Source: Rothia koreensis
Lineage (GTDB): Bacteria > Actinomycetota > Actinomycetes > Actinomycetales > Micrococcaceae
Direction of reading: 5' to 3'
NCBI RefSeq assembly: GCF_004136575.1
Contig: NZ_NOIQ01000006.1
Location: forward strand, 1 to 64,000
Length of the DNA stretch: 64,000 nt
The notes beneath the pieces are model-generated. The model saw only the letters and a program-made list of their open reading frames with translations, ran no database searches and was not told the DNA's origin. Below are positions 36,769-45,284 of the stretch, in pieces (positions within the stretch are counted from its first letter, which is position 1; each line of letters starts with the position of its first letter). Made by a program: the position numbers and the translations under genes.

Positions 36769-37164
36769 TTAGCTCAGGCCCCCGCGTTCCTCCCATTTTT
36801 TCTCAAGTTTCTGCATCAGAGTGGATTGGTTCTGGGGAGAAGTGGGGCGGCCGCCGCGGCTCTTCTCCCCTCCCCTCCCCTTGCGGGAGGATCCCTTGCT
36901 CGTGGCCATGTAGACGCCGAATCCCATCAACAGGAATCCGACGACCCCCAGGACGATGAGTTTGGTGGCTACCCCGGCCAAGACAACGGCCAGGCCAACG
37001 ATCGCGACGACGATGCCGAGCACCAGATAACGCACGGACACTCCACCCGAAGCGCGCGACGACGAGCCTTCGGAATCCATCGATCGAGCGAACTTGGGAT
37101 CCTCCGCGTTCAGCTGTTGCTCCAGCTGCTCGAGAAGCTTCTGCTCGTGTTCGGACAGTGGCAT
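36769..37164 (-). CDS. DUF3040 membrane protein
   Basis: 131 residues beginning MPLSEHEQKLLEQLEQQL, the near-invariant start of DUF3040 proteins, a family found beside dinB and mraZ in actinobacteria. An N-terminal helix is followed by a Ser-rich segment and two transmembrane helices (about 48-66 and 72-92), then a basic, Gly/Arg-rich tail. GAGGAG stands 7 bases before the ATG at 37164; the ATG two codons upstream would sit directly on the Shine-Dalgarno. Function unknown. Confidence 0.88.
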   Translation of the reverse strand: MPLSEHEQKLLEQLEQQLNAEDPKFARSMDSEGSSSRASGGVSVRYLVLGIVVAIVGLAVVLAGVATKLIVLGVVGFLLMGFGVYMATSKGSSRKGRGGEKSRGGRPTSPQNQSTLMQKLEKKWEERGGLS

Positions 37165-37258
37165 GGTCATCTCCTCTTCCCGGGATGGGGGATGTCGAAA
37201 CGGTTGGGACCACCGTGTTCCATCCGTCCATTAAGAATAGTGCTTCTGGCGCACAATT

Positions 37259-38572
37259 TCACTGCCGAGAAGGCCCTTCCTCGCTCTCCTGCCCATCACT
37301 GGTCCGGGACCCATCCACTTTTTCCTGCTTCCTTTCGTAGCGAGGGGAAATGGTGCCTTCCAAGAGCGTCGCCGGACGAAGACCGCTGGGCCCGAATTTT
37401 GCCCAGATCAGGTCCATGGTGGATTCGGCCTGCCCCCACTCTGCTTCGTGCACGAAGGTGTCCTCCGACGCTTGGTCCCACAGGGACAGCTGCCGACCGG
37501 CGTCGTGGGCATCGAACCTTTCCGCTCTGACCCCGACCAGCCGGATCCTGCACGGAAGCGGCCCGAGGTCATCGAAGAGCCTGGCGGCAGCCTCATAGAC
37601 TTCACGTCCCGTGGTGGCCCCCTGCTCGAGAGCTCGTGCCCGACTCACGGTGTGAAAGTTTTCGTCGCGGACCTTGATGGCCACACCGTAGGCACGTCTC
37701 TCCGCGGCCCTGATTCTTCTGGCCACATCGTGACTGAGTTGGAGCAACGCGGACTTGATCTCGCGTACGTCGTCGGTGTCGTAGCTGAAGGTGTGCTCCG
37801 CACCCATGGACTTCTCGACCCGCTCAGTGACCACGGGGCGCTCATCGATGCCCCGGCACAGTTCGTACAAGTGGGCGCCCGCAGCTTTGCCCAAGCGGCG
37901 CTGGAGCAGGGAATACGGCGCCTCCTGAACCGCCCCGACCGTGTCGAACCCGGCGTCGTGGAGGATCCGCGCCGTTTTTTCGCCAACGCCCCAGAGCTTT
38001 CGAACCGGCAACGGGGCGAGAAACTGCTCGGCCATGGACCCGGGCACCAGCCACAGTCCATCCGGTTTGGACCCGGTCGAGGCCATCTTGGCCAAAAACT
38101 TGTTGCTCGAAATGCCGATCGAAGCGACCAGCCCGGTTTCTTCGGTGATCCTGCGGCGGATATCCCGTGCGATCCCCACCGGAGGCCCCAACCGCCGGAT
38201 TGCTCCGGTGACATCCAGAAAGGCCTCGTCCACGCTGACTTGTTCGAGCTGGTCGGTCACCGATCCCAGGATCTCCATGATCTTCTGCGAATACTTTCGG
38301 TATTGGCCGTGGGAGGGATCGATGTACACCGCATGAGGGGCCAGTTGTCGGGCCTTCGTCGTGGGCATCGCAGATCCGACGCCCAGGGCCCGCGCCTCGT
38401 AGGACGCGGAGAGCACCACGGATCTGGGCCCGGATCCGGCGACGACGACCTGTCGCCCCACGAGTTCGGGCCGGGTCAGCAGCTCCACGCCCACGAAGAA
38501 CGCGTCCATGTCCACGTGCATGATGACGCGGTCGCGGGAACTCTCCCTCTGTCTCGGCACTGCTCCTCCCAT
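37259..38572 (-). CDS. dinB: DNA polymerase IV
   Basis: Error-prone Y-family translesion polymerase. The 437 residues contain the first acidic motif MHVDMDAFFVGVELL and the second SVDEAFLDVTG (catalytic Asp-Glu), an HhH region LWGVGEKTARILHDAGF, and a little-finger domain. The C-terminus lacks an obvious beta-clamp QLxLF peptide but has QLSLWD (residues about 373-378), a plausible clamp-binding motif. The start may be the ATG at 38572 or the GTG at 38560, which has GGAGG ahead of it. Divergent from the polyprenyl synthase gene. Confidence 0.94.
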   Translation of the reverse strand: MGGAVPRQRESSRDRVIMHVDMDAFFVGVELLTRPELVGRQVVVAGSGPRSVVLSASYEARALGVGSAMPTTKARQLAPHAVYIDPSHGQYRKYSQKIMEILGSVTDQLEQVSVDEAFLDVTGAIRRLGPPVGIARDIRRRITEETGLVASIGISSNKFLAKMASTGSKPDGLWLVPGSMAEQFLAPLPVRKLWGVGEKTARILHDAGFDTVGAVQEAPYSLLQRRLGKAAGAHLYELCRGIDERPVVTERVEKSMGAEHTFSYDTDDVREIKSALLQLSHDVARRIRAAERRAYGVAIKVRDENFHTVSRARALEQGATTGREVYEAAARLFDDLGPLPCRIRLVGVRAERFDAHDAGRQLSLWDQASEDTFVHEAEWGQAESTMDLIWAKFGPSGLRPATLLEGTISPRYERKQEKVDGSRTSDGQESEEGPSRQ

Positions 38573-38658
38573 CGCGCATCCGACCAGTAAAGTGGAACGT
38601 GCTCTCCGCCCCTACTATTCCTGCTCGCATCGCTTGCAGGAAGTCAGGAACCGCCGCC

Positions 38659-39798
38659 GTGAATGATTCCGGACCCAAGCCTCACGCATCCACGAACCCT
38701 CCCCCGGACGCCGCGCGCGCGGACCGGGCGGAAGCCGAGAAGCGTTACATCGAATTGGTCGACGAAGCCATCACGGATTTTCTGACCAGGCAGCGCTTGG
38801 TGATGCTCGAGATCTCTCCGGAGGCCATGCCACTGGTGGATCATATCGAGACGCTGTGCTCCGGCGGCAAACGCATGAGAGCGCTTCTCGCGTACTGGGG
38901 ATGGCGGGCCGCGGGAGGTTCCGCTCGTGCTCCCGAGGTCGTCCTTGCCGGAGCAGCCATCGAACTCTTCCAGTCGGCAGCGCTGATTCATGACGACATC
39001 ATCGACCACTCGGACACCCGTCGCGGACGTCCTTCCGTGCACCGCGCCTTCGAGGCGATGCATCGGGACGAGGGCTGGTCCCTCAATGGGGAGGAGTTCG
39101 GAGTGATGGGCGGGATCGTCGCCGGGGACCTCTGCCTGTCCTTCTCCGAGGCAGTCTTCGCGTCGATCGGCAGCCAGCAAGCTTCCACTGGTCGTGCCCG
39201 TCGCATATTCGACATCATGCGAACCGAAGTCATGGCCGGCCAGTACCTCGACGGCCTTTCCGAAGTCATGGGGACGGAAGACCCGGAGGAAGCCATCCAT
39301 CGGGCGTCCACGGTGATTCGGTACAAATCGGCCAAGTACTCCTGCGAACATCCCCTGACCCTCGGAGCCGCTCTGGCCGGGGCCGACGAGGCGCTTCTGA
39401 AGGGCCTCTCGGACTTCGGGCTCCCCCTGGGGGAAGCCTTCCAGCTTCGGGACGACGTCCTCGGCGTCTTCGGGGAACCAGAGGTCACCGGGAAGCCGGC
39501 GGGTGACGACCTGCGTGAGGGCAAGCGCACCGTACTGATCGCTCTCGCGGAAAGAACCGCCACGGAAGAGCAGGCCGCATTCTTGGAGAGCCACCTCGGG
39601 CATCCCGACATGGACGAAAAGACGGTGGAGGCGATGGTGGACATCATTCGAGACACGGGAGCCCTGGCCGAGGCCGAGAGCATCATCCGGACCACCGAGA
39701 GACAGGTCCAGGCCGCGTTGCGGAAGATCGATACGGAACCGTCGATCATCGGGGCGCTGGAGGATGTGGCCTCCAGGGCCTTGCACCGGTCCTCGTGA
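38659..39798 (+). CDS. polyprenyl diphosphate synthase (GGPP synthase-like)
   Basis: Chain-elongating trans-prenyltransferase. Both Asp-rich motifs are present: FARM DDIIDHSDTRRG (about residues 113-125) and SARM LRDDVLGVFGE (about 263-273). The GGKRMRALLAYWG motif precedes the first. Small residues before the FARM fit a C20 or longer product, but chain length cannot be fixed. The GTG at 38659 has AGGAA 8 bases upstream. A GTG at 38599, 5 bases after a TAAAGT box, would be a leaderless alternative adding 20 residues. In M. tuberculosis the equivalent gene (Rv2173) also lies near Rv2175c and pknL. Confidence 0.9.
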   Translation: MNDSGPKPHASTNPPPDAARADRAEAEKRYIELVDEAITDFLTRQRLVMLEISPEAMPLVDHIETLCSGGKRMRALLAYWGWRAAGGSARAPEVVLAGAAIELFQSAALIHDDIIDHSDTRRGRPSVHRAFEAMHRDEGWSLNGEEFGVMGGIVAGDLCLSFSEAVFASIGSQQASTGRARRIFDIMRTEVMAGQYLDGLSEVMGTEDPEEAIHRASTVIRYKSAKYSCEHPLTLGAALAGADEALLKGLSDFGLPLGEAFQLRDDVLGVFGEPEVTGKPAGDDLREGKRTVLIALAERTATEEQAAFLESHLGHPDMDEKTVEAMVDIIRDTGALAEAESIIRTTERQVQAALRKIDTEPSIIGALEDVASRALHRSS

Positions 39799-39852
39799 CC
39801 CCGCGGCAGTCCCCCGGGCCAGGGACCGGAGGGACTGCCGCGGTCGAGCGGC

Positions 39853-40221
39853 TCACCAGGCCAGTGCCTGCGCCCTCCGTCGGATCTCGGTCTTCTTTCC
39901 CTCGTGCAATGCGTCGATGGGCCGTCCGGGGAGGGACTCGTCCTCCGTGTACAGCCACCGGATCGCTTCTTCGTCGTCGAACCCCGAATCCTTCAGCACG
40001 GTCAGGGTGCCCTTGAGGGAATCCAGGACGCCGTCCTCGCGCATGAACAACGCGGGCACCCTGCGAACTCCCTCCTGGTCTCGGACGGCAATCAGCTGTC
40101 CTTCGGTGATCAGGGTGTGGACTCGTGTGACCTTGACGTCCAGGGTCTCGGCGATCTCGGGGATGGTCGTCCATTCCCCCACGAGGTCGAACAGCTCGGC
40201 AATGTTTTCGTTGGAATTCAC
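39853..40221 (-). CDS. Rv2175c-family winged-helix DNA-binding protein
   Basis: 122 residues with an N-terminal helix-turn-helix (about 13-45: GEWTTIPEIAETLDVKVTRVHTLI) and a C-terminal helical domain (FDDEEAIRWLYTEDESLPGRPIDALHEGKKTEIRRRAQAL region) typical of Rv2175c. In M. tuberculosis the homologue binds DNA and is a substrate of PknL, which is encoded divergently beside it, exactly as here. The GTG at 40221 is 6 bases after TAGCCT, so this gene is also a leaderless candidate. Confidence 0.88.
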   Translation of the reverse strand: MNSNENIAELFDLVGEWTTIPEIAETLDVKVTRVHTLITEGQLIAVRDQEGVRRVPALFMREDGVLDSLKGTLTVLKDSGFDDEEAIRWLYTEDESLPGRPIDALHEGKKTEIRRRAQALAW

Positions 40222-40227
40222 GTCTCC

Positions 40228-40233
40228 AGGCTA
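40228..40233 (-). promoter_or_regulatory. -10 box, leaderless Rv2175c-like gene
   Basis: TAGCCT on the minus strand ends 6 bases before the GTG at 40221. The GGAG between them is only 2 bases from the GTG, too close to be a normal Shine-Dalgarno. Confidence 0.5.
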
Positions 40234-40274
40234 AACCAGTATGGCCCCTCGCTCCTCATCTCCCGGCGATCCCC

Positions 40275-40280
40275 TAGAAT
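40275..40280 (+). promoter_or_regulatory. -10 box, leaderless pknL-like kinase
   Basis: TAGAAT ends 7 bases before the ATG at 40288. No Shine-Dalgarno. The two divergent -10 boxes of this gene pair are only 41 bases apart, so their promoters overlap. Confidence 0.6.
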
Positions 40281-40287
40281 CGGTTCA

Positions 40288-41697
40288 ATGAAAAGGACTG
40301 CACCGGGGCCTTTGACCGGCCGGAGACTCGAGGGCAGATATCTCCTCGGCGACCTCATCGCGCGCGGCGGGATGGGAGTCGTCTACCGTGCCCAGGACAC
40401 CCGACTCGCCCGCCCCGTGGCGATCAAGGTGCTCAAGGAATCCGTGGGTGCGGCACCGGACACGCGGGAACGATTCGTCCGCGAGGCCCAGGCCGCCGCG
40501 GCCATCTCGGATCCCCACGTTGTCTCCGTGTGGGACCAGGGCGTGGACGAATCCGCGTCCGAACCGGTGGTCTATCTCGTCATGGAACTCGTGGACGGGG
40601 CCACACTGCGCGACCTGATCAAGCGTCGGTCTCCGATGACCGTTCGGGAAGCGCTTCGCGTTCTGCGGCCTCTGAGCCAGGGACTGGCCGCGGCGCACCG
40701 GACGGGACTCGTGCACAGGGACGTCAAGCCCGAAAACGTGCTCACCTCCCCGGAGGGTTCGGTCAAGGTTACGGATTTCGGCCTGACGCGCCACGTCCAA
40801 GCCGAATCGGCCACCTTGAGCCTGGTGGGATCGGCCAATTACATCGCCCCAGAACTCGTTCGGCGGCAGCCCGCGGGCAAACCTGCCGACATATACTCCG
40901 TGGGAATCATCCTCTACGAGATGCTCACCGGCGTCCCGCCCTTCCGAGGCGACTCCCCCTACGCCGTGTCCATGGCTCACGTCGACGACCCCATGCCCGA
41001 CCTGCGCCAGAGGTTCCCCGACGTCGACCCCGAGATCGCGGAGGTCATCGCCTGGTGCTGCGCCAAGGATCCGGAGGCAAGACCTCAGGATGCGGATGCA
41101 CTCCAGGGCGAGCTCGAGCATCTGCTTCAACGGTTCTCGGACGAGGCCCTGGATCGCCGTCCGCCCGGCTATCGAGACGACGCTGCCGACCTCTTCAGCG
41201 GCTTGGAGACCGCGAGCCACACGAACGCCATGCAATTGGCGCCTTTCGCTCACGGCGGCCCCCCGGGCTCTTCGCAGGGCGAGCACGAGGCACCCTCCGC
41301 TGCGTCGGAGGACGAGGCACGGACCGCTGACGACGCCGACGAGCCGTCAGACCCGGACACCACGAGCGTGCATGCGCGGAGGTCTCTGGACGATGCCACC
41401 CGGGTGCTCCCCGAAGGAGCCGTGGCCGATGAGCCGGCCGGCCCGTCGTCCGCGCACGGGGCGGGGTCGGTGGCTTCCGGGACAGATCCCGGTGCCCAGC
41501 AGGACCCCGCGGTACCGACTCATGTCCTCGGCTCGACCGAGCCGTATCGGGCCTGGGTGTGGTTGCTCATCTTCGTCCTGGCGGCGTGCATGGTCGCGTA
41601 CCTCGGCTGGCTGGCCGGCGTGACTTTTCTGTCCCAGGGGTCCTCCGACCCGTCCGTCGGGGCCGCGGCATTCACCATTCAGGCTCCGCCCGCCTAG
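40288..41697 (+). CDS. pknL: PknL-like serine/threonine protein kinase
   Basis: Membrane-anchored Hanks-type kinase, 469 residues. The Gly-rich loop ARGGMGVVY (25-33), ATP lysine K47, catalytic loop HRDVKPEN (143-150), DFG (163-165) and APE in the activation segment are intact. A disordered acidic linker follows the kinase domain (about 280-415). Near the C-terminus one transmembrane helix (about 420-443) leaves only about 25 residues outside, with no PASTA domains, as in PknL. Divergent from its probable substrate, the Rv2175c-like protein. The start was set at the ATG after the -10 box; an open frame extends upstream but without similarity. Confidence 0.9.
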   Translation: MKRTAPGPLTGRRLEGRYLLGDLIARGGMGVVYRAQDTRLARPVAIKVLKESVGAAPDTRERFVREAQAAAAISDPHVVSVWDQGVDESASEPVVYLVMELVDGATLRDLIKRRSPMTVREALRVLRPLSQGLAAAHRTGLVHRDVKPENVLTSPEGSVKVTDFGLTRHVQAESATLSLVGSANYIAPELVRRQPAGKPADIYSVGIILYEMLTGVPPFRGDSPYAVSMAHVDDPMPDLRQRFPDVDPEIAEVIAWCCAKDPEARPQDADALQGELEHLLQRFSDEALDRRPPGYRDDAADLFSGLETASHTNAMQLAPFAHGGPPGSSQGEHEAPSAASEDEARTADDADEPSDPDTTSVHARRSLDDATRVLPEGAVADEPAGPSSAHGAGSVASGTDPGAQQDPAVPTHVLGSTEPYRAWVWLLIFVLAACMVAYLGWLAGVTFLSQGSSDPSVGAAAFTIQAPPA

Positions 41698-41706
41698 CTC
41701 ACGAAA

Positions 41707-41744
41707 CAGGCGGGCGGGCCCAGCGCGCGAGCCGGACCCGCCTG
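41707..41744. terminator. terminator between convergent pknL and aroG
   Basis: 8-bp arms CAGGCGGG / CCCGCCTG with a GC-rich, internally structured 22-base loop, in the 89-base gap between the two convergent genes. Confidence 0.5.
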
Positions 41745-41786
41745 CCCCGGTGTGCACCGTGATCGGGCGACGTCGCCCCGATGCAA

Positions 41787-43178
41787 CTACCGCTTCGAGA
41801 GGTACTCGGCAACCAGGAAGGCGACCTCGAGCGACTGCATGTGGTTGAGCCTCGGATCGCACAATGTCTCATAGTGGTCGGCGAAAGCCGTCTCGTCCAC
41901 GGCATCCGATCCTCCGAGGCACTCGGCGACGTCGTCGCCTGTCATCTCCACGTGGATTCCGCCGGGAACGGTGCCGAGGGCCTCGTGGACCTCGAAGAAT
42001 CCGCGAACCTCATCCACCACGTCATTGAACCGACGGGTCTTGTACCCCGAAGGCACCGAGATCGTGTTGCCGTGCATGGGGTCGGTGACCCAGACGACCT
42101 TCGCCCCGGAGTCCCGGACGCCCTCGACGATCGGGGGCAGGCTCTCGCGGATCTTCGACGCACCCATGCGGGTGATGAAGGTCAGACGCCCCGGGCGACG
42201 CTCGGGGTCCAGGGTATCGATGAGACGGAGGACGTCGTCGACGTCCGTCGTCGGGCCGAGCTTGACGCCGACGGGGTTGTGTACCTTGGACAGGAAGTTC
42301 ACGTGGGCATCTTCCAGGTTGCGGGTGCGCTCCCCGACCCACAGGAAGTGACCGCTCGTCCCGTACGGAAGATGCGTTCGTGAATCGATGCGCGTCAGGG
42401 CGCGCTCGTAGTCCAGGAGCAGGGCCTCGTGGCCCGCGTAGAACTCGGTCCCCTTGATCGCCTCGAAGTCCGCGCCGCACGCGTCCATGAAACGGATCGC
42501 GCGATCGATTTCTCGCGCCAGGGACTCGTACCGGGCGTTGGCCGGGTTGGACACGAACCCCTTGTTCCACTCGTGGACGAGGCGGAGATCCGCGAAACCA
42601 CCGGTCGTGAAGGCCCGAATCAGGTTCAGCGTCGATGCGGATGTGTGGTAACCGCGCAACATGCGATTCGGGTCGTGCCGCCGCGATTCCTCGGTGAAAT
42701 CGAAGCCATTGACCATTTCGCCACGGAACGAAGGCAGCGTGACGTCCCCGCGTGTCTCGCTGTCGGAAGAACGCGGTTTGGAGAACTGTCCCGCCATGCG
42801 CCCCATCTTGACCACGGGCATGGAGGCCCCGTAGGTGAGAACCACGGCCATCTGAAGCAGAGTACGGACCCTGGCGCTGATTTTGTCGGCCGTCGCGTCC
42901 AGGAAGGTTTCCGCGCAATCGCCTCCCGTGAGGAAGAACGCTTTTCCTTCGGCGACGTCCGCCAGACGCTGCCGCATCTGGTCCACTTCACCCGCGAACA
43001 CGAGCGGGGGCACGGACTCGAGCTCCGAGACCACCGTGCCGAAATCGGGGTGGTCGGCCCAGTTCGGTTGCTGGTCGGCAGACAACTCGCGCCACTCGTC
43101 CAGTCCCGGATAATTCTTGGCCTCGGGAGCGGGCTGGTTCCGGAACGGGGTGAGCGGATTCTGATTCTGTTCTGCCAT
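41787..43178 (-). CDS. aroG: class II 3-deoxy-7-phosphoheptulonate synthase
   Basis: First enzyme of the shikimate pathway, joining phosphoenolpyruvate and erythrose-4-phosphate. The 463 residues belong to the plant/actinobacterial class II type (M. tuberculosis AroG, Rv2178c). Motifs: FFLTGGDCAETF, KMGRMAGQFSKPRSSD, GSF-less HFLWVGERTR, VGVKLGPTTDVDD, TFITRMGASKIRE and WVTDPMHGNT. The ATG at 43178 is 7 bases after TAAACT and lacks a Shine-Dalgarno; an in-frame start nine codons upstream would cover the -10. The gene follows pknL as in mycobacteria. Confidence 0.95.
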   Translation of the reverse strand: MAEQNQNPLTPFRNQPAPEAKNYPGLDEWRELSADQQPNWADHPDFGTVVSELESVPPLVFAGEVDQMRQRLADVAEGKAFFLTGGDCAETFLDATADKISARVRTLLQMAVVLTYGASMPVVKMGRMAGQFSKPRSSDSETRGDVTLPSFRGEMVNGFDFTEESRRHDPNRMLRGYHTSASTLNLIRAFTTGGFADLRLVHEWNKGFVSNPANARYESLAREIDRAIRFMDACGADFEAIKGTEFYAGHEALLLDYERALTRIDSRTHLPYGTSGHFLWVGERTRNLEDAHVNFLSKVHNPVGVKLGPTTDVDDVLRLIDTLDPERRPGRLTFITRMGASKIRESLPPIVEGVRDSGAKVVWVTDPMHGNTISVPSGYKTRRFNDVVDEVRGFFEVHEALGTVPGGIHVEMTGDDVAECLGGSDAVDETAFADHYETLCDPRLNHMQSLEVAFLVAEYLSKR

Positions 43179-43185
43179 GTCGACC

Positions 43186-43191
43186 AGTTTA
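43186..43191 (-). promoter_or_regulatory. -10 box, leaderless aroG
   Basis: TAAACT on the minus strand ends 7 bases before the aroG ATG at 43178. A TTGACG lies 8 bases further upstream (43200-43205), which is too close to be its -35. Confidence 0.55.
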
Positions 43192-43302
43192 CGGACACAC
43201 GTCAAAACGTGCGCACTCAGAACATTTGTGTCGAATATCGAGACGAGGGATCAGACCGTACTGCGACCGGTGCCACATCTGCGCCCACGCGGTGGGCCGG
43301 GA

Positions 43303-44292
43303 TCACTGCTTCGACGAGCCGGCGTCGTCCTCCGCGGAACCGTGCGAGCCGGTGCGTCGATTCTGTGCCTTCTTCACGCCGTCCTCGACACGCATCCTGG
43401 CCTCGTGGAGTTTGTCCTCCACGCGGTCCAGACCGGGGCGGATGCGTTCGCGCGCCTGGTCCAGGCCGGGTTGGATCCTGTCCCGCGCGGTCTCCACGCT
43501 CGCTCTGGCGGAATCGACCGAGGCCTGAGTCCGCGACTTCGCGTTCTCCAGGATCTCGGCCACGGCGGCCTTCGCATCGGCCACCCGCTGCTTCTCCATG
43601 GCGTTTTTGACCGTGGACGCATACAGGTCCACGTACTCCTGCCCGGACAACTCCTGAATGGCTCGAATGATCTCGTCCGCAACCTCACGCTGAACGGAAT
43701 GTTCGGCCTCGCGACCGGCAAATCGGGAGAAGTCCAGGGGCTCCCCGATGATCGTGCGGACGGGCGCGATACGACGACCGTCGCGCGACGTCCGGCGCGG
43801 GAGCTTGCTCCCCTTCGGCTGGACCTTCTCGGTGTTGACCATGGCCACAGGAATCACCGGGACCCCGGTCTGGATCGCGAGCCGGGCGACGCCGATCTTG
43901 GAACGATACAGCCGACCATCGGGTGAGCGTGTACCTTCCGGATAGATCCCCAAGAGCTTTCCGTCGCGCAGGGTCTGCGCGGCCTGGCTCAACGACTTCG
44001 CGGACTTGTTCCCGCCGGACCGGTCCATGGGAATCTGGTTGATTCCCTTGAAGAATGCTGCGGTCGCACGTCCGACGAGGCCCTGGCCGGTGAAGTATTC
44101 CGATTTGGCCAGGAAGTACACCTGACGGTCGACGGCCACGGGCAGGAACACGGAGTCCGCGAAGGACAAGTGGTTGGACGCCAGGATGGCACCGCCGCGA
44201 TCCGGTATGTTCTCCAAGCCTTCCGCCTCGGGGCGGAATACTCCATTGACCAATGGCCCGACGACGAACCGCTTGAGGAACATGTAGAGCAC
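43303..44292 (-). CDS. 1-acyl-glycerol-3-phosphate acyltransferase (PlsC-type) with amphipathic repeat tail
   Basis: Transfers an acyl chain to a glycerophospholipid precursor at the membrane. The catalytic HX4D block is NHLSFADS (about residues 40-47) and the PEGTRS block lies near residue 121, with an AVDRQVYFLAKSE segment between. The acyltransferase domain ends near residue 220. The last 110 residues are helical and include five consecutive 11-residue units (about 258-312) such as ARDRIQPGLDQ and ARERIRPGLDR. I chose the GTG at 44292 because GAAAGGA stands about 9 bases upstream; an ATG three codons further in is the alternative. Lysophospholipid specificity is not certain. Divergent from the esterase-FadD operon. 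Confidence 0.85.
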   Translation of the reverse strand: MLYMFLKRFVVGPLVNGVFRPEAEGLENIPDRGGAILASNHLSFADSVFLPVAVDRQVYFLAKSEYFTGQGLVGRATAAFFKGINQIPMDRSGGNKSAKSLSQAAQTLRDGKLLGIYPEGTRSPDGRLYRSKIGVARLAIQTGVPVIPVAMVNTEKVQPKGSKLPRRTSRDGRRIAPVRTIIGEPLDFSRFAGREAEHSVQREVADEIIRAIQELSGQEYVDLYASTVKNAMEKQRVADAKAAVAEILENAKSRTQASVDSARASVETARDRIQPGLDQARERIRPGLDRVEDKLHEARMRVEDGVKKAQNRRTGSHGSAEDDAGSSKQ

Positions 44293-44426
44293 AGGTGTTT
44301 TCCTTTCGGGTGGCTGCTGCACGCCATGGTTGCGCCGCATGACGTATAAGAGCCTAGCGGCTCCGGAGCATGTTGCCCACGATTCGGTTGCGGCTTCGAT
44401 TCTGTATGACGTGACACAATGATTCT

Positions 44427-45284
44427 ATGGGCCACATCACAGATCACTTCGGGAAACGGCGCGACGTCGCTCCCGCCGGCCGGGGCTATTCCGGCGACGT
44501 CGACGTGTCACCAGCCCAATGGGACGGCGGCCCGGACGGAGTGCTGGTACTCCATGGCTTCACGGGGTCCCCGCACAGCGTCCGCCCGTTGGCCGCGAAC
44601 TTCGCGGAGGCCGGCTTGGCCGTCGAGATGCCGCTGCTCCCCGGACATGGCACGACGGTGCACGACATGTCGACGAGAACGTGGCGGGAGTGGACCCAAG
44701 CGGTCGATGAGGCGTACTGGAATCTCCGCTCCCGTGCGGAGAAGGTAGCGGTCGCGGGCCTCTCGATGGGAGGGGCGCTGGCGCTCCACCTCGCTGCCAG
44801 GCGCAGCGTCGAGGCTGTCGTTCTGGTGAACCCCGGCGTCGTCGATCCCGTCAAAGGCATGGCCTGGGCCCGTTGGCTGGCCTACGCGATTCCGAAAATA
44901 CGCGGCGTCGGTGACGACATCGCGAAGCCCGGAGTCACGGAAGGCTCCTATCCCCAGGCGCCCCTGAGGGGCGCCGCGCAGCTGCACGAACTGTTCAAGG
45001 AGACCCGCCGAGTCCTGCCCGCGGTCACCGCTCCCGTGCAGATCTACCGGTCCCTCGTGGACCACGTGGTCTCGGACGCGAGCCACGAGTACCTCATGAC
45101 GCATCTGGTTCCCGAACCCGAGCTCGTTCCGCTGCCCTCGAGCTACCACGTGGCAACCCTCGACCACGACGCCCCGACGATCTTTCGGGGCTCCCTCGCA
45201 TTCCTGGATCGGTGCGGTCTGCGCCTGCCTGTCCACGATTCGTCACCGCTCCCCACTCTCGAAACGAAAGAAAGGACGTCATGA
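44427..45284 (+). CDS. alpha/beta hydrolase (carboxylesterase/monoacylglycerol lipase type)
   Basis: 285 residues with a VLHGFTGSPHSVRPLA oxyanion-hole region and nucleophile elbow GLSMGG (S113). The acid is probably the Asp in SLVDHVVS (about residue 213) and the histidine the one in LDHDAPTIF (about 248). The architecture resembles Est30-type esterases that hydrolyse short to medium acyl esters. The stop overlaps the start of the acyl-CoA synthetase as ATGA, so any fatty acid it releases could be activated by the next enzyme. No clear Shine-Dalgarno precedes the ATG. Confidence 0.85.
   Translation: MGHITDHFGKRRDVAPAGRGYSGDVDVSPAQWDGGPDGVLVLHGFTGSPHSVRPLAANFAEAGLAVEMPLLPGHGTTVHDMSTRTWREWTQAVDEAYWNLRSRAEKVAVAGLSMGGALALHLAARRSVEAVVLVNPGVVDPVKGMAWARWLAYAIPKIRGVGDDIAKPGVTEGSYPQAPLRGAAQLHELFKETRRVLPAVTAPVQIYRSLVDHVVSDASHEYLMTHLVPEPELVPLPSSYHVATLDHDAPTIFRGSLAFLDRCGLRLPVHDSSPLPTLETKERTS

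Noticed and set aside
36650-37530. Plus-strand ATG with a GGAGGAAAAT Shine-Dalgarno-like sequence starting a long frame through the mraZ upstream region.
   Set aside because: It runs antisense through the DUF3040 and dinB genes with no similarity; the GGAGG is part of the MraZ-like box array.
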